NCBI GenBank assembly: GCA_911728455.2
Contig: OU452225.1
Span: forward strand, 2,591,501 to 2,655,500
Origin: Marthasterias glacialis
Lineage: Eukaryota; Echinodermata; Asteroidea; Forcipulatida; Asteriidae
Length of the DNA stretch: 64,000 nt
Reading direction: 5' to 3'
In this document: positions 22,513-34,153 of the stretch, piece by piece
Layout of the letters: the number at the start of each line of letters is the position of its first letter
How positions within the stretch are numbered: position 1 is the first letter of the stretch
Notes under the pieces: model-generated
Database searches by the model: none
What the model saw: the letters and a program-made list of their open reading frames with translations, nothing else
Told to the model about the DNA's origin: nothing
Translations under genes and position numbers: made by a program

Positions 22513-22894
22513 GACCGGTTCAAAACACCATTTATTTCCTGACATGAAGATTAAAGAACTGGATGCAGTTTTGCCATTTTAACTCGGCAAAAAAAGCATT
22601 AACGTATTGAAGCAAGGTTTGCCATGCAAACTGACAAGTCTGGTCACCGTAGTAAGCATTGTATGCTTTCAAAACATTATGTGTTCAGGGAATAAGATCG
22701 CTAAGTCTTCATGAGTAAAAGTGAATACATAAAGGTCCTCGTTTATCTAATTGGAATCTTCAGTCAACAACAACAAAAACAAGCAGGTGTAAAAATTACA
22801 ACTATTCCGTCCAGCTTAATAGTAAGAAGTGTGCAGAGTTTTATGTCGTGTGGAATGAGTGATGGTGTATTCTTCAAGCCAATTTGGAGGTGAA

Positions 22895-23010
22895 CAAAGA
22901 CAAATTGACTAGAATGGGATTTGAACCTGCGACCTCAGGGACTATTGTGCCGGTACTCTACCAACTGAGCTGTCTGGCCCTCTATTGGCGGTCTCCCTAT
23001 TTGTCAAGCC
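22895..23010 (-). repeat. tRNA-headed SINE fragment, fourth family
   Basis: The minus strand reads GACAGCTCAGTTGGTAGAGT (A box) and GGTCGCAGGTTCAAATCCC (B box), preceded by GGGAGACCGCCAATAGAGGG. The copy at 59690-59785 has the same pre-tRNA leader (AGACCGCCAGCATTAGGG), which shows a SINE family and not a tRNA gene. Confidence 0.65.
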
Positions 23011-23099
23011 CTTATATGAATCCGTCCAAATTCAGTGGGTGTTATGTTTTTGTTTCACCATGGGAATGTATTGAGATGTTTGTAGGGAGGTTAGAGACG

Positions 23100-24520
23100 T
23101 AGAGTTACAAATGCGATTATGTCGTGTCCCAACAATTTGTGTTTTAATGAGCTACCACCTGTCATTGATGAACAGTTTTTATTCAATATCTCAAATGAAT
23201 GCTGATAGTACACGATAATAAAAGGGCAACAAGCCTTGCACATAACCTTGTTTTTTTTGTTTTTTTTATTTATTTTTTTATAAAGTAGCCCACCGGAACT
23301 GTGCTTATTTACTTGCCCGTAGGAATTGTTTTTGCCGTCCAGATTTTAAACACAAATAAATAGTTCCCACTTTGACATTAGACATAGGGATGAGATTCCC
23401 CCCGGAAAAAAATTCTGATGCATCTCATACCCAAAACCCATGGTGCCCGCAGAGATCACGTCTAGCGGGAACTGTCTGTAAATCGCAGCTGAGTTTGTTG
23501 GCAAAACTAAAGTGACATTAACACGCACAAAAGAAAACTTTAAATTGTTTAAAACAGCACATTTTTAAAGTAGTTTTTACCCAGCCGGCATTAATTTTTT
23601 TTCCAGACAATTTTTCCCACACTAATGTTATGGTTGATCCCGGGGCTGTTAAGCAGTTCTAATCAACTTTTCTCCGTTGATATCGAGTAATGTACCTTTA
23701 ATGATTGTGACTTTTTACAAATGGCCATCTTCCCACTGCGTAAATCTTCCAAACCTACTTTACGCACATAAAAACTTTGTGAACATTTCAGGAAATGTGT
23801 TTTGTGAGTTTCCCTTTTCATCCCATCAATTTCATTTAAATGTCCTTTTTTTTTGGGGGGGGGGTTTACGTTTATTGCACGGTATCCGTGACACCTTAGT
23901 GGAGGTTGTTGTCTCACACAATGCTCACAGAATGTCGTAAGATACCCTTGAAGAAACACTTAAGTTGGGATACTTTTTTTGTCTTGTTTTGGTCATGTTG
24001 GGAGTAAAGCATTTAGTGCTCGATTTGATGGCATAGTTCCCTTCCATTGTGTCTTCATTGTGTTCTGTGAGTGTGTTAGAGTAAAAGAACCTTTGGGGTT
24101 TTTGTTGGTTTTTTTCCCTCGGGTTGAGGGTGGGGGCTCCGTCTGCCACATATCAGGCATGGTATAGACTGAAGGAGTGTTTTTTTTTAAGTGTCCAGCT
24201 GTGTTTCCAATGTAATTTTGTTCAATATTGTTGTATATAAAGTGACATAGATATAATAATGATATGCTGCTGGTATGACAGGGAGTTGAAATGTACCCTT
24301 TTTTTTTTAAAGCAGGAAGTTAAATGTATGTTTTTATAAGGAACCTGCAACAATGATTTGTACAATCAAACCGTCCATGTAGGTGCTGTCTTTATACGGC
24401 TCTCTCTGAACAATTCGGTCCATTAAAATAAGCTATTTGCAAGTTGAATTTGGATAATGTGTTGTACTAATGGTGCACAAAGGAATTATCTTTGGAAGGA
24501 TGTAAAAAATCCTGCCTAAG
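23100..24520. other. non-coding, nothing recognised
   Basis: Low-complexity T and G runs and short open frames only. No exon or RNA gene recognised. Confidence 0.5.
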
Positions 24521-24534
24521 GTCAACCTTGTCCT

Positions 24535-25730
24535 TAACCCATTTCTAAGGTCAACGGTATCCCTAAGGTCAACCCTATAAGGTCAACCCTATCCCTAAGG
24601 TCAACCCTATCCCTAAGGTCAGCCCTATCCCTAAGGTCAACCATGTCCCTAAGGTCAACCCTATCCCTAAGGTCAACCCTATCCCTAAGGTCAACCATGT
24701 CCCTAAGGTCAACCCTATCCGTAAGGTCAACCATGTCCCTAAGGTCAACCCTATCCCTAAGGTCAACCCTATCCCTAAGGTCAGCCCTATCCCTAAGGTC
24801 AACCATGTCCCTAAGGTCAACCCTATCCCTAAGGTCAACCCTATCCCTAAGGTCAACCATGTCCCTAAGGTCAACCCTATCCGTAAGGTCAACCATGTCC
24901 CTAAGGTCAACCCTATCCCTAAGGTCAACCCTATCCCTAAGGTCAACCATGTCCCTAAGGTCAACCCTATCCCTAAGGTCAACCCTATCCCTAAGGTCAA
25001 CCCTATCCCTAAGGTCAACCCTATCCCTAAGGTCAACCATGTCCCTAAGGTCAACCCTATAAGGTCAACCCTATCCCTAAGGTCAACCATGTCCCTAAGG
25101 TCAACCCTATAAGGTCAACCCTATCCCTAAAGTCAACCCTATCCCTAAGGTCAACCCTATAAGGTCAACCCTATCCCTAAGGTCAACCCTATCCCTAAGG
25201 TCAACCCTATCCCTAAGGTCAACCCTATAAGGTCAACCCTATCCCTAAGGTCAACCCTGTCCCTAAGGTCAATCCTATCCCTAAGGTCAACCCTATCCCT
25301 AAGGTCAACCCTATAAGGTCAACCCTATCCCTAAGGTCAACCCTATCCCTAAGGTCAACCCTATCCCTAAGGTCAGCCCTATCCCTAAGGTCAACCCTAT
25401 CCCTAAGGTCAACCCTATCCCTAAGGTCAACCCTATAAGGTCAACACTATCCCTAAGGTCAACCCTATCCCTAAGGTCAGCCCTATCCCTAAGGTCAACC
25501 CTATCCCTAAGGTCAACCCTATCCCTAAGGTCAGCCCTATCCCTAAGGTCAACCCTATCCCTAAGGTCAACCCTATAAGGTCAACCCTATCCCTAAGGTC
25601 AACCCTATCCCTAAGGTCAACCCTATAAGGTCAACACTATCCCTAAGGTCAACCCTTCCCTAAAGTCAACACTATCCCTAAGGTCAACCCTGTCCCCAAT
25701 GTCAACCCTACAAGGTCAACCCTAAAAGAC
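24535..25730. repeat. 18-bp minisatellite with AAGGTCA in each unit
   Basis: About 65 head-to-tail copies of AAGGTCAACCCTATCCCT. Variants include AACCATGTCCCT (mostly 24640-25100), GTCAGCCCT, and shortened AACCCTATAAGGTCA junctions. The left half shows a larger repeated order of variants. Because 18 is a multiple of 3, frames stay open on both strands (Val-Asp-Leu-Arg-Asp-Arg and Ser-Thr-Leu-Ser-Leu-Arg repeats). No sign of a gene. Confidence 0.97.
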
Positions 25731-26095
25731 CAACCATATCCCCAAGGTCAATCCTTTTCTGAAGTTATTGGCCACTGGTCTCCCCTCCACCATACAAAAA
25801 CAACAGTTATAGAAATCTACTTCGGGTAACCATTTTCTTTTCACCAAATCATTGTTCATCTGAAAGCCAAAGGAGACGTCAGCAGCAGTGGAAGTGAATA
25901 TGTTAATGGTCCCATTCTTGCGATTTATTATCCAATGAACTTAAACCCAATTTTTCGAAGCTGTCACAAGTTAATGTTATCAGGTTATCTTCCTCAAAAT
26001 ATATCAAGAATATACTATAAGTTATGTAATGAACTATAAACATGAAGATATAAATTTCCTAGAAAGTTGTAAGCAATATACTTCATTAGCCTTTT

Positions 26096-26339
26096 TGAGG
26101 TATGGCGGACACTAACAAATTAGGAGTGCGCTGTTTGGTTTTGGTGTCGGACAAATTCACCCAACCCAATTAGTGCCCTAGTAAGGTGTCCATCTTGTCT
26201 CAAAATGGTGGGCACATTACAAGCCATTTTGAGATGATGGACACATTACCAGGATACTGGTTTTGTATAAATTTGTCAGTGTACCCCCAAAACCAAACGG
26301 TGAACTCCTATGTTGTCCGTCATACCTGAAAAAGGCTAA
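26096..26339. mobile_element. 244-bp inverted-repeat element
   Basis: Ends TTAGCCTTTTTGAGGTATGG and the complement of CATACCTGAAAAAGGCTAA pair at 24 of 26 positions. Similarity continues inward (GTTTGGTTTTGG on both arms), giving arms of about 70 bp. Non-coding. Confidence 0.8.
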
Positions 26340-26847
26340 TTGAGTATTATTTTGTTTTTTACCTTACACTTACATGTGATAAGTATTGTGTATTCGGTGC
26401 TTTCCCAAGTCTTGCAGAGTACAGTTTACAGGTGGGATTAAAACCCACCACCCCCCGGGTTGTAGGGCGAAAAAAATAAATAGCATTCTTGACCCCCAAA
26501 TGCAATTATGACATCTATCAAATGCTTAATTGAGTTTGTAAATACTACTCAGATCAGAGCAATCATGGTACTTCTGTGTAATAAACAAATAAGACATATT
26601 TGAAAGTCCGTCCAAATCATGCCAAGTAATTCATTACTTTCACTGCCAAGCTTATTTTCAGGTTCGTTTGACTCCGTCTGTACCTTTGGATGTGGTTTCC
26701 CTTACCTTGTCCGTGGGGAGTACCCTTCACCCTCGAAACATTCCGTCCTCACTATATATCTACAACAAGAATCCTGAGTTTTCTTTTTAAAATATATTTT
26801 TAGAGCAACGTATGTAACTTATACAAAAATGATGTCTTTTGACTTAA

Positions 26848-27203
26848 AGCCCTAGCTCAACATTGGTTAGAAGAAAAACATAAATGTTCATAGATTTACA
26901 TATACCTAACATGGTATAAAGATAATGATGGTAAAAAACTTTCCTTGAAATATTTCTGTCTGAAGTGTTATTGTTTTTAAATAATAAATGAAATAAGATC
27001 CAAAATTAGTTTTCGTCTCAGTGAGACGAAAACTCTGCCTATAGGAATGCGTACAAAAATGCTGAATGCATTTTTACTGTTTTCTTGCAAATGAAACAAC
27101 TATATGTGCTGGCATTTTCACAGGTTCGTTCTATTACAAATATCTTGATTTGTGCAAAGAATGGAAGCGTTTACAGTCGGTTTACCAATGTTGAGCTGGG
27201 GCT
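26848..27203. mobile_element. 356-bp MITE, CTCAACATTGGT family, copy B
   Basis: Ends AGCCCTAGCTCAACATTGGT and ACCAATGTTGAGCTGGGGCT are inverted repeats with one mismatch. TTAA abuts both sides (26844-26847 and 27204-27207). The interior aligns with copy A (4262-4609), including CAGTGAGACGAAAACTCTGC. Confidence 0.9.
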
Positions 27204-27760
27204 TTAAGTCTGCATCAAATTATGGAGAACATGTTAAATGCTGACAAGCATGCAAGTTGATCTTATGATCCATTGGGTACTTTATTTGTGAAACATAATA
27301 ATACTAAATAGAATAACAATAATAACGAGACGTGTAAAGCGTTGGTATCTAGAAAAACTACTCGCTTGGGCTCTTTTTAAAACTACTGCTTTGGCGTCAG
27401 CCTGTTTGAAAGAGCCCAAGGCAAAGCTTCAGACATGGTTTCAAAAAATGGCCAGACTGGCTTTGGCTAACACTTTGATAACCATTGCATAATCTTGTTA
27501 CCCCTTATTTATATTTTAGCATTGCCGTTTGAAGCTGATGGATTTATATCTTTATCATGATTGGGCCATCTTTCTGTTTTTTGTTCTCCCATTCTACTAA
27601 GGCTGGAAACCAAGCTGAGGCTGGAAGGGGGAAAACAAATTAGTCTGGTGCTTTTATATGAAAACGAAAACACGATATATTGTCACTGTGTGTATACAGG
27701 AACCCTGGCAAAGATATTCACGCCATGATAGAGGTCCATAGTTGTTGCCGACAGCACTCG

Positions 27761-28112
27761 GGAGGCCCTTTTCAAAACCAAAGTTTGGGCTTTGGCTTAG
27801 TCTCTGTTAAGTTATTTTGAAAATGTGCCCTTTGGTACAGGGTTTCATTAAGATGGACGTAGCCTAAGCCAGAGCCTAAGCCAGAGCCTAATCCAGAGCC
27901 TAATCCAGAGCCTAAGCCAGAGCCTAATCCAGAGCCTGAGCCAGAGCCTAAGCCAGAGCCTAAGCCAGAGCCTAAGCCAGAGCCTAAGCCAGAGCCTATG
28001 CCAGAGCCTATGCCAGAGCCTAAGCCAGAGCCTAAGCCAGAGCCTATGCCAGAGCCTAAGCCAGAGCCAAAGCCTAAGCCAAAGCCAAAGCCATGGTCTT
28101 GCAAAGGGCCTC
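27761..28112. mobile_element. inverted-repeat element carrying a 12-bp tandem array
   Basis: Left end GAGGCCCTTTTCAAAACC, with GGGCTTTGGCTTAG just inside; right end complement GAGGCCCTTTGCAAGACC, with GGCTTTGGCTTTGGCTTAGG just inside. The array 27853-28092 lies between and its unit resembles the inner part of the right end. Confidence 0.65.
27853..28092. repeat. 12-bp minisatellite, CCAGAGCCTAAG
   Basis: About 20 copies, with CCTAAT, CCTATG and CCTGAG variants. The minus strand codes for Gly-Ser-Gly-Leu repeats without stops. The same unit in the opposite orientation forms the array at 57716-58108. Confidence 0.95.
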
Positions 28113-28226
28113 AGTTGGTATCAGTCTTCTGTTTTTTTTTTTTACTTAAATGACCAAAGTCCCAAAATTATACATGTATTTCCAAGGTGTATGTTTCACC
28201 ATAGCGACTGCAGCTATTTGGATGTT

Positions 28227-28366
28227 GGGCCGTATTTGAATTGGCAGCTATGGGTACAGAGCCCCCTACGGCTGTAGCTAAGGGCGTTGATATCAAAGTG
28301 CTATACTTCAATGCATGATGACGCGGTGATCCAGCCTTAACGTAGCCAACAATTCGGATACGGCCT
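28227..28366. mobile_element. 140-bp inverted-repeat element, GGCC-GTCCGAAT family
   Basis: The left end GGGCCGTATTTGAATTGGCA is inverted to AATTCGGATACGGCC on the right. It is a compact member of the family that includes 17372-18042 and 29088-29829. Confidence 0.7.
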
Positions 28367-28369
28367 TAT

Positions 28370-29085
28370 TGTGTTTTTTAAATAGGCAAAAAAGGCAGCC
28401 ATCTTTTTTTCTACGGCTGCCCGACTCATTGTGTTTGTTTCTTTGTATTATGTTATAGGTGTGACAACTCATTATTATTGGAGAGCGTTTTGGTTTTCCA
28501 GATGGTTTTACTTTGTAGAATAATGATAATAAAAAAGAGAACGAAAAAAAAAGAAAGGAAAAAAAAAAAGGACTTTTATGTTTATATCAATCAATGACAG
28601 AACGAGGTTTTGAATGAAGACCAGGATCCGATCTCATGGATCTGTTTACCGCGGAATTCAGCGTTTACAGCCCGTAGAATTATGTAATTTTCAGGGCCCC
28701 GTAAGCTCAGAATTCTGTTGCCAGAAGTGACATGAAATTGGATCCAGCTGTACAAACAATTTAACACGTCTCTGTTTTTCACAAAAATGAAAGCAAATGT
28801 AGTTTCTTTTATCTTTCATATTTTTTCGTTGCAGAAATCTAAAAGTTGAGGATTCCATCTGAAAAAAAAAGGTCTTGGAAATTGGTGAAAATAAATAGGA
28901 ATACAGATTTCTGTGCTCTATTTCCCAAGGGAGAAACTTCTTGTAAACAACAGAAAATTTGTATTGGCATTTTACGGAATCAAGACCCAAACAAAATGCC
29001 TTGTTTGCTTTGAAATGACTGATTTGTCTATCGACATCATGAGATTTGAAATTTGGTTACCGGTGGCTCCCGAGTCATTTAAGTT
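28370..29085. other. non-coding, nothing recognised
   Basis: A/T-rich sequence with a purine-rich tract (28520-28572) and short open frames. No exon or RNA gene was recognised. Confidence 0.5.
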
Positions 29086-29087
29086 CT

Positions 29088-29829
29088 AGGGCTGTGTCGA
29101 AATTAGCAACTGCAGGCTCGATTACCTCGTCAAATTAGCTGCTGTGGTTTATCACATCAAGTAACAGCTGTGGCTTGACTACCACGTCACATTATTGGCT
29201 GTGGCTTGATTACCACGTCAAAATAGTGGCTGTGGCTTGATTACCACATCAAATTATTGGCTGTGGCTTGATTATCACGTCAAATTATTGGCTGTGGCTT
29301 GACTACCACGTCAATTGTTGGCTGTGGCTTGATTATCACGTCAAATTATTGACTGTGGCTTGATTACCACGTCAATTGTTGGCTGTGGCTTGATTAACAC
29401 GTCAAATTATTGACTGTGGCTTGATTACCACGTCAATTGTTGGCTGTGGCTTGATTAACACGTCAAATTATTGGCTGTGGCTTCATTACCACGTCAAATT
29501 ATTGGCTGTGGCTTGATTACCACTTCAAATTAGTGGCTGTGGCTTGACTATCACGTCAAATTATTGGCTGTGTCTTGATTACCACTTCAAATTAGTGGCT
29601 GTGGCTTGACTATCACGTCAAATTATTGGCTGTGGCTTGATTACCACGTCAAATTAGCAGCGGTGGCTTGATTACCACGTCAAATTATTGGCTGTGGCTT
29701 GATTACCACGTCAAGTTAGCGGCTATGGCTTGATCACCACTTCAAATTAGTGGCTGTGGCTTGATTAGTTTGAGTTAAAGAATAGGAGGCCCACAGCAAC
29801 CTGCCGCAGCCACCAAATTCAGACATGGC
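29088..29829. mobile_element. inverted-repeat element carrying a 31-bp tandem array
   Basis: The left end GGGCTGTGTCGAAATTAG and the complement of the right end, GCCATGTCTGAATTTGGTGG, match the family ends at 17372 and 28227. GCAACTGCAGG and GGCTGCGGCAGG follow inside. The interior is almost wholly the array 29130-29775. Confidence 0.65.
29130..29775. repeat. 31-bp minisatellite
   Basis: About 20 copies of a 31-bp unit that starts GGCTGTGGCTTGATTACCAC and ends GTCAAATTATT, with one-base changes and small deletions (CAATTGTT units). There are no unique spacers, so it is not CRISPR-like. Confidence 0.95.
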
Positions 29830-30191
29830 ATATTTATTTTGGAAGTAGCCTGCTGCCTTTCAATATCTCTCTTAAACAGTCACTCAAAGCAGTCAGGGAA
29901 TCACACATTCGCAACAAACCTGAAACAGTACCATGACTTTCATCAAAGATTTCACGATTTGAAAAATCCAGGCTGTGTTTAAAGAGTTATTTTATAAATA
30001 TTACATGACATGTATTCTTATTACTACTTGTGTTGTCCAGAAATTGTCAAGAATTGTCAAGGTGATGACGTCAATAAATTGACAAGACATAGTGAGATAT
30101 TGTTGGCCTCCCTGATTAAGGTTTCTTTTCCCCCCAATACACCACCAAGAAATTGTCCTTTAGAGGTAGTTTTTTAGGAAATCTGTCGGGG

Positions 30192-30440
30192 GAATGTCGT
30201 GGTTGATCAGTCTGGTGCACCGGACTCAAGTTCTGGTGTTGTCAGAGTGTGGGTTCGGTTCCCTGTCGTGACACTTGTGTCCTTAAGCAAGACACTTAAC
30301 CATTATTGCTGCGTCCTTCGGATGGGACGTAAAGCCGTAGGTCCCGTGTGTTGTGTAATGCACGTAAAAAAAAAACAGTACACTTTTCGCAAAGAGAAGG
30401 GGTTTGCCCCGGTGTTTCTGGCATCAAGTCTGATGACTCT
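30192..30440 (+). repeat. tRNA-headed SINE
   Basis: Degenerate head GTCGTGGTTGATCAG, B box GTGGGTTCGGTTCCCTGTCG, body CTTAAGCAAGACACTTAACC, GATGGGACGTAAAGCCGTAG and TTTGCCCCGGTGTTTCTGGC. The 3' tail is missing. Confidence 0.85.
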
Positions 30441-31149
30441 CTGAACATACCCAATGCGTAAACTGATAAGCCTATTTTAAAAGTTTATGGGATTGCTAGA
30501 GTAGCTTCTGACTTGCATTGGTAACAAGTTATTTTTTCGCAATTCCAATGCTGTTAATTACAAGTCAAGTCACAAGTCACAAAATTAGCGACTTGAGTCT
30601 GACTTGAGTCCAAGTTGCTTGACTCGATCGAGTCAACAGCTCTTGTGTTTGTCTCTTATGTTACTTTAGAAAAAGATCACCCCAAACAGGAGCAACTTTG
30701 GACTTAGTCTGGGGAATTCAAATTGAGCATTAGCTTGTGACCCAACAAGGCATTGTACCAGACATTGTTCACATCTAACCCTCAATGGCTGATTAACATG
30801 CGTTGAGGACAGAGATCTTTTCCGAAAATCACCAAGAAAAATGTCCTCCCGGGCAAACTCACAGTGGCACACTGTACTGTTTGTGTTGAGTATTTGTGAC
30901 TCTTTCCTAAAAAGATTTTTATAAAAAACAAAAAAAAAACAAGAAACAAATGAAGACTTCTTAAACAAGTTCCTGGTTAAGAGTCATCGGAGACAAAAAG
31001 GTCTTAAAATTAAAATCAAACAGGTGAATCATTAATGGTACGGCAGTGCAGCTATGCACCTGCTCGATTGGACTTAACGTTAGGTTAGAAATACTAGATG
31101 CTCAAAAATGTGTTCTAAAATAACCCACAAGACAACTTTCAATTTTTGT

Positions 31150-31290
31150 CGTGTAATTCACGTTCAAGAAACCAGTACACTTGTCGTTATGAGGAGTTTG
31201 CCCCGGTGTTTCCTGGTATGGTTGGCTTCAGATTGTGCCACAGCACCTTGTAAACCGTTACATGGTGCTATGTAAAATAACGAGTCATAT
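31150..31290 (+). repeat. SINE 3' fragment
   Basis: Only the second half of the SINE body remains: CAGTACACTTGTCG, TTTGCCCCGGTGTTTCC and GCACCTTGTAAACCGTTACA. The head is absent. Confidence 0.75.
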
Positions 31291-31805
31291 ATTTCAAACA
31301 AAGCTCCGCATACCCTGTAGAAAAAAATAAAGATTGCTTTGAGACGCCCTCAGGTGTGATAAAGCTCTATATAGGAACTGCTTACTAAATACTAGTGTTT
31401 TTTCTGCAGGATCAACGACCAAACCGAACAAAATTACAAGAAAAGCCAAACTTGGTTTTAAAATTCATTGTCTTTAATTGATTATATCATATTATTTCAT
31501 TCACAATCAGTTAAAGTATGCAAGGCACTATTAATATAATTAAAAGAAAAATGAATAATAAAAAAAAAAGACACACACTAGGTCAGTATTGGGTGCTAAG
31601 ACTGGGGTCCGCAAACGTTAAGGCCAGCAACCCAAATGGAAATTTCAGGCACTCAACCGCGACTCACATGTCGATTGTCTGCCGATTCAAACCCAGGCTG
31701 CAGAGGGTCATGTCATAAAAACAGGCTAGTATTAACTAGAATAATTGTTTTTTTAAGAAGTTTGTTTAATTATATGTGTTTATGAGTAATTGTAATAAAG
31801 TTTAG

Positions 31806-31932
31806 ATATTATTTGTGTCTTTGCCCATACAAAGATGCGTGTTAAGCACTGTATACTCAGTACTTTCCCAAGTCCTGTGATTACACATTGCTTAACACAT
31901 ATTGATGTATGGGCCAAAACACAGATAATATT
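31806..31932. mobile_element. 127-bp palindromic element
   Basis: The arms pair over about 45 bp: ATTATTTGTGTCTTTGCCCA on the left, TGGGCCAAAACACAGATAAT on the right, then TGTTAAGCA and TGCTTAACA near the centre. Non-coding. Confidence 0.75.
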
Positions 31933-34150
31933 ATTGTCCCCGCAAATTGCAACAAATTAACATCTATTATAAAGTTGAAATAATAAAGTTAAGGAAAAAT
32001 ACCATGTTTTTGATAGATTGGTTTGTGAGGCAACCTTTGTTGCTATTAACGGATAATCACAAAAGTTTCAATACATTTTAGCGCTTCTGACAAAGTTTGG
32101 CGACTCACCTGAATTTTGTTTTTGCAACCGAGTTTTGGGTCACGACCCATAGTTTGCGGACCATTGTACTAAGAGACAAAGCTTCAAATATAAACTGTAC
32201 AAACAAAATAAAGAATACATTAACTGTTTAAAATGACCGGTGATGCAATAAAATATTTGTCCTTTTTAGATCTTATGATCGTCCAACATAATCGAAACAT
32301 TACCCAGAACCAAACAACTCAATCTGAAATTAGAAATAAACTTTTTCCAAAGTGCGCATTTTGTTTTCCTTTTTAACCAGGGTTGCTTCCGTCACGTTAC
32401 GAGTTTTTCCAATGTTTGTAATTTGCTTTGAAGAACCTGAAACCATTCATAAGTGTTTCAACATGTGAATAGGCATACAGGCTGAAAATAATTTGAGTTG
32501 ATTCATTTGTTGTTGTCATTTATTTGTGTGTTTTTTAAATCGCCCTAAAATTTCCATAAATAATCAAAAGAAAAAGTTACTTGCCTTTCCGTCCACTTTG
32601 TGATTGAAATTTGATAAAAATACAAAAATTAATAGTACTTATATACCAACATTTTTCAGTATATGCCTGAATGTCCAATCACACGTTGAAACACTTTTGG
32701 TTGGTTTCAGGTACTTAACAAAAAATACAACCATTGAAAAAAACTGCTAATGTGAAGGTAGCAAAGCTGTTTTTATTGTTGTATGGAAGAAGGAAAGTTT
32801 TGTTTTACCAAATTATTGCCAATTTTAAATTCCACCTGCTTTACAGGTTGTTTTAGTAAGTGGAAAATAATTGTAGACTGGCCTTGAGTCTTTCTTGACT
32901 GATCTCTGATGCAGAGATTTTTTATCGATTTATCCCTTTTTTTCGCACACTTGTGATGTTTGGTAATCAAATGAATACAAAGTATTAAAATATACAAAAA
33001 ACGATAAATTTAATTAATCTTTCTGAATAAAAACACTACGTAAACAGCACCTTTGTAAAATATAAGACGAATATTACAGTTACGATATTGACTAGTCATG
33101 ATCCGACTCTTGAATCAATTCAAAGGTAAATTACGTGGAAATTTGCTACGTGTAAATTAGTACCTGCAAAAGCTAGTGCACCAACACACGTGTGGCCATA
33201 ATGAGCGCAGATCGCGCCTTCACAGCTCCAGCTAGGCCTATGTCTTTATCATCCCTTTCAAACCCTTCTTAAACAGTCAAGTGGCCACCGTTCAACCAGT
33301 AGGACTGCCCAAACTGTCCCAAACTGACTGGGGCATTTATGAATAATAATTTACAAAGAGGTTCAGATGTTACGCTCATAATGGTCGGCTGTCCCAAGAT
33401 GCATTGGTGTGAATGCCAGGAGAAGTAAGCGTTCAAATAGCTCTTGTCAGGGGCCTGTCAGAGTGAACACACCCTAGTCGACCCGGGCCGACTAATCCAA
33501 AACACCCAGAGGACATTTTCCTGGTAGGTCGACTGCTGCCACCTAGTGTTCCAAAGTCTGCCATTACATGTATTCCCTTTGAGCTGTTAAGAATCGGACT
33601 GCGTAAGCAGTGGGCTTGGGCTCCATTTCACAAGGAGCTAAAACCGCTGTCATTCACTAAGAGTTTGCCATCTTCAGGGACCAATCAGAATTATCAATAT
33701 TTTAAAATACAAAACTACCAGTTCGTGTCGTACGTTATCAAAAAAATAAATGGCCACACACACAAGTTAACAGTGTCCGCATAGCTAACAGTTTTAAACT
33801 AAATTTTATAAACAATTTGTGCATCAAAACATAGCAGATAAAAAAACCCACAAAGGAGCAAGCCAGTCACATTCCTTTTCAGTCAGTCACCACCACTAGA
33901 GGGCGCTGCTTCAATATCTATACATGTACCGGTATGCCATTATGTCCGGTAGGCTGTTGAGACTTGGCCTTTCACCACACAATGGCTCCGCCTCCAGCTT
34001 GGGCTCCATCTATAGCAATGTGCATTTTGCACGGGGCTTCAACAAAACGCAGCCCAGCTCCAAGGCTACGGAAATGTCAGCTAAGTTTTTTGTTGTCTGT
34101 GCTTAGGAAATAAGCCATTTTCGCCAGTTAGATTTCAATAATATCTGGTA
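31933..34150. other. intergenic, nothing recognised
   Basis: No exon or RNA gene was recognised on either strand. 33430-33570 is GC-richer and shares CTGCTGCCACCTA with 61900-61920, so part of it may be a dispersed repeat. Confidence 0.45.
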
Positions 34151-34153
34151 AAC

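Noticed and set aside
24534..25090. Repeat proteins of Val-Asp-Leu-Arg-Asp-Arg or Ser-Thr-Leu-Ser-Leu-Arg type
   Set aside because: Translation of an 18-bp array; open on both strands and without any gene structure.
24535..25730. Interstitial telomere repeat (CCCTAA words)
   Set aside because: CCCTAA occurs only once per 18-bp unit; the hexamer is never tandem.
29130..29775. CRISPR-like regular array
   Set aside because: The units are contiguous with no unique spacers, and the genome is eukaryotic.
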